Assembly: GCA_963803155.1 (NCBI GenBank)
Contig: CAWDMN010000078.1
Location: forward strand, 62,001-126,000
Direction: 5' to 3'
DNA length: 64,000 bases
Source of the DNA: CAWDMN01 sp963803155
Lineage (GTDB): Bacteria; Acidobacteriota; Terriglobia; Versatilivoradales; Versatilivoraceae
Position numbers and translations under genes: made by a program. The notes under the pieces are model-generated. The model had not been told where the DNA came from and made no database searches. It saw only the letters and a list, made by a program, of their open reading frames with translations. Each line of letters begins with the position of its first letter. Position 1 is the first letter of the stretch. Of the stretch, positions 34,872 through 42,944 are shown in pieces.

Positions 34872-35678
34872 TTATTTTTCCGCCTTGGCCAAATCTTGCA
34901 GGGGGATTGTCTTAACGTCGCCGGTTTGATAGTCAATCGTCAGCAATTTCCCGTGTTGCAGGATAAATAGTCTCTGCCCTTTGATCTCCACTTGCGGCAT
35001 GGGCGGAAAAGGCGGCAGCATGGCATACGATCCGAAGGGACCGGCGCCAGGCTCAAAACCTCGTCCGAAGCCACGCCCTCGCATATGTGGTGGCGGCATG
35101 GGCCCCATCGCAGGCCGCCCTCCGGCAGGCGGCTGTGGTTCAGAATCAGGGCCAAAAGCAGGCCCGGAGGCTGGATTCGCGGATTCATTTGGTGGCATGG
35201 GCGGACCATCGGGGCCCTCTGGAGGAGGCTGTTGCCCGGACTCCTTATCCCCCACACCAGTCCCCTTGGTTGCCCTTTGCCCTGGCCTCTGTGGTGCGGG
35301 CAGGATAATCGGCTTGGGCTTGTTAAAGGCGGCGGGATTGATGACAAACAGCCGATTGGCTAACAAAACCAGCAACGCCTCTGGCTTGCCGCTTCCCCCG
35401 GTCGGGATCAACATCCCCGTCGGCTTCGGACCACGCTGGTCTTGTGTCTCTTCAAAAGATATCGATCCGGAGCTTTGATAAGTGATGGGGTTCAGACGGT
35501 AGAGCACGGGCCCCTGAAGAATAAAAAGGTAGTCGCCACAGGCCTTCATGACGGAGAACGCGGGCAAGTGCGCTTGTTCCGTGGACGGAGGCGCCGGAGG
35601 TGGGGCCTGAGCGTTGGCACCCTGCATGGATAATAGGAGGAGGAAAAACAGCCCCGCGGATCGCTTTGGCAATTTCAT
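34872..35678 (-). CDS. Secreted Pro/Gly-rich protein heading the two-component operon
   Basis: No family recognised. A signal peptide (FFLLLLSMQGANAQA) precedes a short beta region (VMKACGDYLFILQGPVLYRLNPITY). A ~110-residue low-complexity Pro/Gly/Met-rich linker follows, with PPPEGPDGPPMPP and GRGFGRGFEPG. A C-terminal segment (QRLFILQHGKLLTIDYQTG) mirrors the first beta region, so two halves of a propeller-like repeat flank the linker. The product is exported, and its position 165 bases upstream of the regulator and kinase suggests it feeds a signal to the kinase. ATG at 35678; AAGGAG lies ~12 bases upstream. An upstream in-frame start at 35840 lacks support. Confidence 0.72.
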   Translation of the reverse strand: MKLPKRSAGLFFLLLLSMQGANAQAPPPAPPSTEQAHLPAFSVMKACGDYLFILQGPVLYRLNPITYQSSGSISFEETQDQRGPKPTGMLIPTGGSGKPEALLVLLANRLFVINPAAFNKPKPIILPAPQRPGQRATKGTGVGDKESGQQPPPEGPDGPPMPPNESANPASGPAFGPDSEPQPPAGGRPAMGPMPPPHMRGRGFGRGFEPGAGPFGSYAMLPPFPPMPQVEIKGQRLFILQHGKLLTIDYQTGDVKTIPLQDLAKAEK

Positions 35679-35979
35679 TTTTGTGATTTCTCCTTTGTCT
35701 GTTTGGCCGTCCCTTCGCCAGAATGGCGCATTCCTTGTCGACAGCGGATCTGTTGTCGGGTTGTCAGGGCCGCTTCTCACAGTCCGCTCCATTGCCGCCG
35801 AGCAGAGTAGGCGATGAAAATCGCGGAGAAATCGCGACAATATCGTCTTTATCTCTTTTTTGGATTACTCAGGCTCGGGCTCAGCTTTGCGCGGATTGGC
35901 TTGCGATTCGCGCGCTGCTACCGCAAACACTCGCTTACGCTTTGGGTGTATTGATTAGATCGATTGGCAGAGAGCCGCG

Positions 35980-36076
35980 AATGCCAGCACGGCTGGCGCA
36001 ACAAGAAGTTGAAAATCTCCAGACCTCACAGGTCTCCAAGACCTGTGAGGTCTCTGGTGCCAGGATTTTTTAGGGA
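35980..36076 (+). repeat. 145-base unit repeat, short variant R4
   Basis: Starts ATGCCAGCACGGCTGGCG, then a strong dyad AGACCTCACAGGTCT/AGACCTGTGAGGTCT, ending TTTTTTAGGGAG. Same hairpin as next to R3. The gap 35679-36925 has no supported gene. Confidence 0.75.
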
Positions 36077-36521
36077 GCAGCAGTGGAATGGAATCTGAAA
36101 AAGTCGGTCTCTACTTGTCAAGAAAATTAAAACCTGATAAAAAACTGCGTGTCATATTCAGCAGCGAAATAAATTCGAACAATAAAAATGTAACAATAGT
36201 AATGAGGTCTGCTCGGACGATCGAAGACAGGAGCAAAAGCGGATTGTGTGCTGACCGTTTAAAAATCCATCCAAGCCATCGCGAGAGATCATTGGGCGGA
36301 ATGGCATAGTGCTTGATCGCCAAGCGGATCAAGCCAGTGTGGTGAAGTTCCAGATATATTGTACTTTTCGAACGGAAGGATTTTAGGGCAAAGATTGCCG
36401 TTTGCGGAACTTCATCCTCTCGCCTTCAGTTCCAAGTGAAAAGCATGATGTGTGTCGGAGCCAAGGGTTAAATAATTGAAAAGTGGAACTCAGCCGATAC
36501 TTGTTCATTGGCACCCGGGAT

Positions 36522-36748
36522 TTCCAAGGAGCTCCACTTGCCAGCGCGGCTGGCACAACAAGCTGATGAAAATATATTCCCCCTTTGAAGGGGGATTTTC
36601 TGAGGATCCGCGAATGAAGATGGTCCATCACGACATAATGAAAATGGGAAGCTGGAGGCGGCCTGCCCTCGGACTGTCTGAGCAAGCTTGGCAAACCCAT
36701 GCGGAGTAAGGGCACCCCGCCTCGATACGCACTATTTTCTGGGGGGGG
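36522..36748 (+). repeat. 145-base unit repeat, composite copy R5
   Basis: Contains TGCCAGCGCGGCTGGCA, a CCCCCTTTGAAGGGGG hairpin insert, then GGAGGCGGCCTGCCCTC and GGGCACCCCGCCTC. It ends TTTTCTGGGGGGGG. Confidence 0.8.
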
Positions 36749-36768
36749 CGTTAAGCCGCTGAATGGAA

Positions 36769-36808
36769 TGTAAACAATTCTTTACAAAATGATGACGATT
36801 TATTTACG
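36769..36808 (+). promoter_or_regulatory. Direct/inverted repeat motif C (TTTACA type)
   Basis: TGTAAACAATTCTTTACA is an inverted repeat (36769-36786). TTTACA recurs as TTTACG exactly 22 bases on (36781 and 36803). The 14-mer CAATTCTTTACAAA is identical to motif A. It lies 120-150 bases upstream of the metalloprotease start. Confidence 0.4.
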
Positions 36809-36925
36809 GTTCTCGGCTTTTTTGGCGCATCAAATGTCATAATTGCCGCTCTCTCGCATGAATGCAGGGTCAAAGGGCATCGCAAGGGATCAAGAAGAGG
36901 GCTAAAAAATTACTGGAGGATATCG

Positions 36926-39900
36926 ATGAATCCCCGCAATAAATGGATAAGTTTTCGAAGTTGGATGGGAATTGCGGTCCTGGCAATTCTCTCAATGTCT
37001 AATAGTTTGGCGGTTCTGGCCATTAATCGCGACAAGGTTGCCGGACCGGCTCAAGAAAGCTCGATCTCTGCCGCAAGCGCGGCGGCCTCGCGGACGCTGC
37101 AATCTTCCAGTCTGGCCGCGGATTCTTCCGTTGATTCCTCTCGCCAGAAAATGTTGCAGAATTTTCAGCCGATGGCTGGCTCATCGGCAAAGGTGAAGTG
37201 GAATGCACAAACCGGTTTGCCCGCCAGCCTTTATAATTTTCGCGAAACCACCTCAGCCGCGGATCCTGAACAGGGCGCCCGGGAGTTTCTGCAAGCGCAT
37301 AAAGATCTTCTCCTGAATAATGAAAGTGACGCGCAACTTCATTATATGAGAACCCGGCACTCGGGAAATATGTCGCATGTGGATTTTCAGCAGTATTACA
37401 ACAATATCCCTATTCGTCACGCCATGACCACGGTCCATCTGAATTCCAATCAAGTCACCATGGTTCAATCCAACTATCTGCCTAACCTGAGCGGTAGTAC
37501 GACTCCGGTTTTGACCTCGGAGGAAGCTTGGAGTGTCGTCAAAAAAGAGCTGGGTTCTACGGTCGTTTTGGACTCAAAACCCATCGTTCCCCAGTTGATG
37601 ATTGTTCCGCAAAACAAAGTTCCCGTGCTCTGTTGGAGGATTGCCGTGCACGTTGTCATGCCCTTCGAAGGTTGGGAATTTTTGATTAATGCCAATAGCG
37701 GAGCAGTCGTGGAAAAAAACCGGCTTGACCGTGGCGTGGATGGGACAGGGCTGGTTTATTTGGACAATCCTTGGGTGACTCCTAATCTCACCACCGTCCC
37801 CTTCAAATATCTGGATGGAACTGGATATTTAAAGGGATCCTATGCCAATCTGATGAGCTATGTGGGGCCCAACAATTTTAAGAATATGGCGTACAGTGCC
37901 AGTTTCACATATCAATACAAACCCAACACCGCCACCACGGGGTCCCCCACGGAAGTATTTTCGGAACAGAACCTGTTCTATCACATCAACCAGATCCATG
38001 ATTATTTCAAAAACAACTTTGGCTATTCCGACAGAGACCAGGCATTCCCGGTGATTGTCCATTATCCCGACACTAATGGCAGGGCGATGGACAATGCCTA
38101 TTACGATCCCACGTGCGAGTGCATTGCCGTGGGAGATGGCACCGGCGTTGCCGCCGGGGGCGACAACGATTTAGCGCGCGATGCCGAGGTGATTTATCAT
38201 GAGTACACCCATGCAGTCATCGACACGATCACTTTATTGGGAGATTTCGCGAACGATTATGGGTCTGCCATGAATGAAGCTTATGCGGACTACTTTGCCT
38301 GCACGCTCTTCAATGACCCCCATATTGGGGAATGGACCACGGGGAGCAACGACGGTTTGAGGGATCTGGCGAACTCCAACAAATATCCGAATGACATCCT
38401 GAATCCTTCGACCCAGCAAATGGAGGCCCACTACACGGGCCAGATCTGGGGTGGGACGCTGTGGGATCTGCGAAATGCCTTGGGGAGTGGGGTGGCCGAC
38501 CAGATTATTTTCAACACTTTTTACTTTTTGCCCCAAAGCGGCGACGCGGATTTTGGGGAGGGGTACGTAGCCTTGCTGGAGGCCGATCAGGCGCTTTATG
38601 AAGGAGTCCATGCCGATCAAATCAAAGCCATCCTCAATCAGCGCGGCATATATGAGCCCACGGCCGTCAGCTCCAATTCACTCGCCAACCAGGCGGTGGT
38701 GCAAGGGTCCATAGCCGCAATCCCGAACGGATATACGATAGGGTCTTATGCGGTTCTGGCCGATCGGCAATACATGGTGTACGTTCCGGCGGGAGGAATG
38801 CTCCAAGTGGATTTGCAGGGGCCGACGGGCAGTGATGTGGATCTGCTCGTACGAAGAGGGTTGCCGGTCACCATCGATAACAACGAATATGGATCTTACG
38901 ATTATTCTTCCAGTTCTCCTTATGCAATTGAATCCATCACGGCAACTGCCAGCTCCACGCCGGTTCTGACTGAAGGGATCTACTACATCGCGGTGGCCAA
39001 TTGCACCCCCGCCGATGTCACTTATGCTTTGATGGCCACGGTCACCAACGGAGCTTCCCCGCGCAATGTCAGCATGCTTCCAGTCGTTTTGTCCAGCGCG
39101 GGGGCCAACGGATCTTACTATACGACAGAAACAACGCTGGCCAATCGCGGCAGTGGCAAGTTAACGCTTGCGGTCACTTATCTGCCCAGTTTCCCCTCGA
39201 CCGGCTCTGATGCTGGGGCCGGGACGGTCACTGTCTTATTAAACGCGCATGAGCAACTCATCATTCCTGACACAATTGTTTTTCTCAGGTCCCTCGGTTT
39301 GCCCATACCTGAAACCGGGAACATGCTGGGGATTCTATCCATTCAGCCAATGGGAGCGGATGTTTCTCAGCTTGCCGCCATGGCCCGTACCACCACTAAG
39401 ACTATCTCCGGAAGAGCGGGGCTTTCTTATTCGGGGATACCCATTGTAAATGCGTTGACCGGTCCAGTTCTTATTAGCGGCTTAAGGGAAAACAGCCGGG
39501 ATCGATCCAATCTTGCGGTTCAAAACCTGGGGACTACCGCTGATGGCAATCTCACTTTGCATTTGACGGTGTTTGACGGAAACACGGGTACTTCTTCTTT
39601 CGCCATTCCTGATATCACGCTGACTCCCGGCCAGTTTTATCAAATTTCCAACGTTCTGATTTCGAATGGACTCTCTCTGACCAACGGCTACGTCAAGGTG
39701 GAGCGAGCCAGCGGGACGGCCCCTTTTTATGCCTATGGAGTCATCAACGATCAAATCAATTCCGATGGGTCTTTTATCCTTCCCGTATCGGTCGCCCAGA
39801 ACGCGATGACCCGCCTGACCCTGCCCGTAGTGGTGGAATCTGGCAATTTCACAAGTGAATTGATGCTGACCAATTGGTCCGGAGTGGGAAAGAATATCAA

Positions 39901-40531
39901 TTTCGCATTTTCAGCGGATGGACTCACTACCTCTGATCATATGTTGCGCTATTCGATGACGGTTGGCGCTGGCCGGCAGATTTCAATCCCTGCCTTTATC
40001 GCATATCTGCGGCAGCAAGGGTTAACTGAACTCCCCCCCGCCGGCACCAGTTTGGCTGGACCACTGCTCGCTACCAGCGGCGATGGCAGTATGAACGGCA
40101 TCTCTCTGGGGGTCAGGACTTCAACCCCCGGTGAAGGCGGATACTTTGGAGTCTTCAATGCGGCCCTTTCCGATAGCCAGCTTGCCATTGGAAGCGCGGG
40201 GCTCTTCGACTTGCAACAAGATGCTACGAATCGCTCCAACCTGGCCTTGGTCAATTTGTCTTCCGCCGGAAGCGGAACGGGGATTTTTACGATCGACATT
40301 TACAACGACGCAGGTTCCAAGGTCGCCAGCTTCGATCAAGCCGTGGACCCCTTACAATGGGTGCAATTGAACTCTATCCTGGCTGTCCATGCTCCAGGCA
40401 CCACCTCCGGTTATGCGATCGTGACGCGGATTTCGGGCACGGATCCCTTCATCCTTTACGGAGTCATTAATGACGGAGGCTCGCCCGGACAGCGGACTGG
40501 TGACGGGGCGTTCCTAAGCGCAACGAACTGA
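36926..40531 (+). CDS. Secreted M4/M36-like metalloprotease with PPC and beta-sandwich modules
   Basis: 1,201 residues. A signal peptide (GIAVLAILSMSNSLAV) is followed by an FTP/PepSY-like propeptide (~85-265) and the gluzincin domain (~270-590). Zinc ligands: His425 and His429 in YHEYTHAV, with catalytic Glu426; the third ligand is Glu451 in MNEAYADYFA. Residues ~595-695 resemble a pre-peptidase C-terminal (PPC) domain. The remainder (~710-1200) is repeated beta-sandwich modules (SNLALVNLSSAGSGTG, YGVINDQINSDGSF) shared with the YVTN and NPWN proteins. The family cleaves proteins outside the cell after propeptide removal. GGAGG lies 6 bases upstream of the ATG. It is preceded by motif C and is monocistronic. 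Confidence 0.9.
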   Translation: MNPRNKWISFRSWMGIAVLAILSMSNSLAVLAINRDKVAGPAQESSISAASAAASRTLQSSSLAADSSVDSSRQKMLQNFQPMAGSSAKVKWNAQTGLPASLYNFRETTSAADPEQGAREFLQAHKDLLLNNESDAQLHYMRTRHSGNMSHVDFQQYYNNIPIRHAMTTVHLNSNQVTMVQSNYLPNLSGSTTPVLTSEEAWSVVKKELGSTVVLDSKPIVPQLMIVPQNKVPVLCWRIAVHVVMPFEGWEFLINANSGAVVEKNRLDRGVDGTGLVYLDNPWVTPNLTTVPFKYLDGTGYLKGSYANLMSYVGPNNFKNMAYSASFTYQYKPNTATTGSPTEVFSEQNLFYHINQIHDYFKNNFGYSDRDQAFPVIVHYPDTNGRAMDNAYYDPTCECIAVGDGTGVAAGGDNDLARDAEVIYHEYTHAVIDTITLLGDFANDYGSAMNEAYADYFACTLFNDPHIGEWTTGSNDGLRDLANSNKYPNDILNPSTQQMEAHYTGQIWGGTLWDLRNALGSGVADQIIFNTFYFLPQSGDADFGEGYVALLEADQALYEGVHADQIKAILNQRGIYEPTAVSSNSLANQAVVQGSIAAIPNGYTIGSYAVLADRQYMVYVPAGGMLQVDLQGPTGSDVDLLVRRGLPVTIDNNEYGSYDYSSSSPYAIESITATASSTPVLTEGIYYIAVANCTPADVTYALMATVTNGASPRNVSMLPVVLSSAGANGSYYTTETTLANRGSGKLTLAVTYLPSFPSTGSDAGAGTVTVLLNAHEQLIIPDTIVFLRSLGLPIPETGNMLGILSIQPMGADVSQLAAMARTTTKTISGRAGLSYSGIPIVNALTGPVLISGLRENSRDRSNLAVQNLGTTADGNLTLHLTVFDGNTGTSSFAIPDITLTPGQFYQISNVLISNGLSLTNGYVKVERASGTAPFYAYGVINDQINSDGSFILPVSVAQNAMTRLTLPVVVESGNFTSELMLTNWSGVGKNINFAFSADGLTTSDHMLRYSMTVGAGRQISIPAFIAYLRQQGLTELPPAGTSLAGPLLATSGDGSMNGISLGVRTSTPGEGGYFGVFNAALSDSQLAIGSAGLFDLQQDATNRSNLALVNLSSAGSGTGIFTIDIYNDAGSKVASFDQAVDPLQWVQLNSILAVHAPGTTSGYAIVTRISGTDPFILYGVINDGGSPGQRTGDGAFLSATN

Positions 40532-40611
40532 CGGTTTGCGAGTGCCAGATTGAGATGTTGCTTCGGCAACAGACCGTATACCCGGAACACAACGTCATCA
40601 AATCTTCAGCC

Positions 40612-40699
40612 CTTCATCTGAGGAGCCACTCATGCCCGCGCGGCTGGCACAACACGACAATGAAAATGCGGCGATGTCATGAATCCCCTCCGACGGAGG
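40612..40699 (+). repeat. 145-base unit repeat, copy R6, cut by the IS
   Basis: Starts CATCTGAGGAGCCACTCATG, contains GCGCGGCTGGCACAACA and ends at CCCCTCCGACGGAGGG. The IS element begins at the end of this unit. The right-hand remainder of a similar repeat resumes at 42690. Confidence 0.75.
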
Positions 40700-40735
40700 G
40701 AAGGCGTGAAAAAATCGCGAAAAGTCAAAAAAAGA

Positions 40736-40764
40736 TTGACTAGCGATATCGCTAGGTGTATACT
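40736..40764 (+). promoter_or_regulatory. Sigma-70-type promoter with palindromic operator in the spacer
   Basis: -35 TTGACT (40736-40741), 17-base spacer, -10 TATACT (40759-40764). A perfect 16-bp palindrome, CTAGCGATATCGCTAG, spans 40740-40755 and so overlaps the -35 and fills most of the spacer. A DNA-binding protein here would block RNA polymerase. The AbrB-like product of the first gene is the obvious candidate (inference). Confidence 0.75.
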
Positions 40765-40793
40765 TTTTCCATCTTTGACGCGGAGAGTGCCGC

Positions 40794-41000
40794 ATGGGTT
40801 ATCAATCCAAAGTTCAAGTCATCGAGCGGGCCAAGGGGCAAAAGCAATTTTACCTGATCTGCCCGGCGCCGCTAGCCCAAGCCCTGGAGATGGAAAAGAG
40901 CGAGACCATCGAATGGATCCTGGAAGACAAGCACACGCTGGTCATCAAGCGCATCGAGGCAGCCGCGGCGGCCCGCAAGGGGGCCCATGGACGCTGCTAA
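40794..41000 (+). CDS. AbrB/SpoVT-like small protein of the IS
   Basis: 68 residues resembling a swapped-hairpin AbrB domain: QFYLICPAPLAQALEMEKSE followed by IEWILEDKHTLVIKR. Members bind DNA as dimers and are often autoregulators. It is the first gene of the IS, 30 bases downstream of the -10, with GGAG 9 bases before the ATG. Its end overlaps the transposase start by 14 bases, so translation is coupled. Its probable role is to set the IS transcription rate through the palindrome at 40740-40755; this is inferred from position and not shown. Confidence 0.7.
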   Translation: MGYQSKVQVIERAKGQKQFYLICPAPLAQALEMEKSETIEWILEDKHTLVIKRIEAAAAARKGAHGRC

Positions 41001-42510
41001 GTCTTCCCCGCAAAACGCCCCGGTTCGTCCGATGAGCCGGGTGAAGACCGCCAACCGGGCCCAATTGGTCTTGCGGATGGTGGATGTCGAGAAGCTGATT
41101 CCCCTGCGCCATCCGGCCCGGATGATTTGGCAGATGGTCGGACAGTTGGACTTGAGCCCCTACGAGGCCAAGATTGAGGCCGTGGCCGGGCAAGCGGGCC
41201 GACCGGCCTGGGATCCCCAGTTGTTGATCTGTGTGTGGGTTTATGCCTACAGCAAAGGGATCAGCTCGGCGCGGGAAATCGAGCAACGCTGCAGCTACGA
41301 TCCCGCCTTTCAGTGGCTGACCGGACTGGACGTAATCAACCATCACACGCTGTCGGACTTTCGCGGCAGCCGGGAGGCGGAACTGCGGGAGCTGTTTGCC
41401 CAGCTGTTGGGAGTGCTGAGCCGCCAGCAGCTGATTCGGCTGAAACGAGTGGCCCATGACGGCAGCAAAATCCGGGCCTTGGCCTCGGACAAGAGCTTCC
41501 GCCGGGGAGAGACGCTGGAGCGTCATTTGCAGCAGGCGCGGGAACTGGTCGGGCAGCTGAGCGAAGCCGGATCGGAAGAGCAGAGCGCCCGGCGCCAGCA
41601 GGCACGGCAGCGGGCCGCTCGCCAACGAGTCGAACGGCTGGAAGAGGCGCAACGGCAGCTGGCCCAGCTGCAACAGCGCAAACCAGACCCGTCGAGCCAA
41701 CAACCGAGGGTCAGTGAGAGCGATCCGGAGGCTCGGATCATGCGGACGGGACATGACGGTTTTATTCCCGCTTACAACGTGCAATTGTCCACCGACGAAC
41801 AGGCCGGGATGGTCGTGGGGGTGGCGGTCACCCAGGAGGCCGCCGACGTGGCCCAACTGCAACCGGCGGTCGATCAGATCGTCAACAATCTGGAGCAAAA
41901 ACCGGAACAGATGCTGGTCGACGGAGGGTATATCTCGCAGGCTAATGTGGTTTCCCTGGATCAGCAAGAGATTGACCTGATTGGCCCCTGGGTCGATCGG
42001 AAGGACACGGGACAACAGAATCTGAAACGGCGTCAACTGGATCCGGCCTTCTATCCCGAAGCGTTTCGGTATCAGCCGGGGTCGAACGCGTATCAATGTC
42101 CAGCCGGCCAACTGTTGAGTTACGAAGGAAGTGAAGACCGACCTTTTCAGACCCGGCATCGCTATCGAGCCACCGCCTCGACCTGCCGGACCTGTGCCCT
42201 GCAGTCGCACTGTTGCCCGAACACTCGAAAGGGGCGTTCGCTGGTCCAGATTGAGGCCGCCCCCGAAGTGAAGGCCTTTCAAGAGAAGATGCAGACCCCC
42301 CAAGCCCAGCAACTTTACAAGAAACGGGCCCCGCTGGCCGAATTCACCAATGCCTGGATCAAAGAGAAAATGAAATTGCGGCAATTCCGAGTGCGGGGGT
42401 TGAAAAAGGTCTCGCTGGAAATTTTGTGGGCCTGTTTGAGCTACAACATTCAGCAATGGATCCGCTGCTGTCGGCGAGGGCCCCTGATCCCAAGGCAAAG
42501 CCCGGCCTAA
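40987..42510 (+). CDS. IS1182-family DDE transposase
   Basis: 507 residues, intact. The N-terminal domain has LDLSPYEAKIEAVAGQAGRP and a DFRGSREAEL block, which typify the IS1182 group of the IS4/IS5-like superfamily. DDE candidates are the Asp in VAHDGSKI, the Asp in MLVDGGYIS, and the Glu in EFTNAWIKEKMKLRQFRVRG. A Cys-rich segment (CRTCALQSHCC) fits the zinc-binding insert of these enzymes. It catalyses cut-and-paste movement of the element bounded by the 16-bp inverted repeats. The ATG overlaps the small gene before it. No frameshift or stop is seen, so it may be active. Confidence 0.92.
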   Translation: MDAAKSSPQNAPVRPMSRVKTANRAQLVLRMVDVEKLIPLRHPARMIWQMVGQLDLSPYEAKIEAVAGQAGRPAWDPQLLICVWVYAYSKGISSAREIEQRCSYDPAFQWLTGLDVINHHTLSDFRGSREAELRELFAQLLGVLSRQQLIRLKRVAHDGSKIRALASDKSFRRGETLERHLQQARELVGQLSEAGSEEQSARRQQARQRAARQRVERLEEAQRQLAQLQQRKPDPSSQQPRVSESDPEARIMRTGHDGFIPAYNVQLSTDEQAGMVVGVAVTQEAADVAQLQPAVDQIVNNLEQKPEQMLVDGGYISQANVVSLDQQEIDLIGPWVDRKDTGQQNLKRRQLDPAFYPEAFRYQPGSNAYQCPAGQLLSYEGSEDRPFQTRHRYRATASTCRTCALQSHCCPNTRKGRSLVQIEAAPEVKAFQEKMQTPQAQQLYKKRAPLAEFTNAWIKEKMKLRQFRVRGLKKVSLEILWACLSYNIQQWIRCCRRGPLIPRQSPA

Positions 42511-42689
42511 ACCCAAGCGTCCAGAGTTTCGCGCTTTCAAAGGCGCTGGCGAGGGGGAAAAGAGTACTACGGTCCCAGGGATCTTCGGATTGGGAAGAGG
42601 GAATGACATGAAAATGTTCGCACCCGGTTGAATTTTTCTAATCGTCACAAAAAACAAGCCCGTCTAATCCCTAATTTTTTCACGCCTTC

Positions 42690-42822
42690 AGGGGAATCCG
42701 TCCGTCAGCTGACGGACGGAAGGGGAGGGTTCAATCCGGGAAAGCCTTCCCTTGATGAGACCCACCCCTGCGGACTGAAGTCCGCGACCCCTCCGTTGGA
42801 GGGGATTTTCTGAGGAGAAGAA
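42690..42822. repeat. Structured repeat right of the IS
   Basis: Dyads ATCCGTCCGTCAGCTGACGGACGGA and GCGGACTGAAGTCCGC, then CCCTCCGTTGGAGGG and TTTTCTGAGGAG, the end of the 145-base unit family. The gap 42511-42944 holds the IS right end and this repeat only. Confidence 0.7.
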
Positions 42823-42944
42823 TTTCGAACCGGTATTTTATTTACTATGCCTTAAGATGCCTCGGATAGTGTCTCCCTGCTTGTCGCCACTTTAATCATC
42901 TATTCCCCTTCATTTAATCCCGCGTCTGGTGTATTGTTTTTTAA

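Larger units (their letters stand above)
40700..42689 (+). mobile_element. IS1182-like insertion sequence, complete
   Basis: A 1,990-base element bounded by perfect 16-bp inverted repeats GAAGGCGTGAAAAAAT (40700-40715) and ATTTTTTCACGCCTTC (42674-42689). It encodes an AbrB-like small protein and a DDE transposase as an overlapping pair. It sits inside intergenic repeat sequence. A clean target duplication is not evident. Exact ends could differ by a few bases. Confidence 0.82.

Noticed and set aside
36088..36309. 73-codon frame downstream of repeat R4
   Set aside because: No ribosome-binding site and no motif; it lies in a repeat-rich gap.
40945..42657. A 570-codon open frame antisense to the transposase
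   Set aside because: It is the reverse shadow of the transposase gene; the sense frame has clear DDE and IS1182 motifs and the antisense product is Arg/Pro/Leu-rich with no family features.
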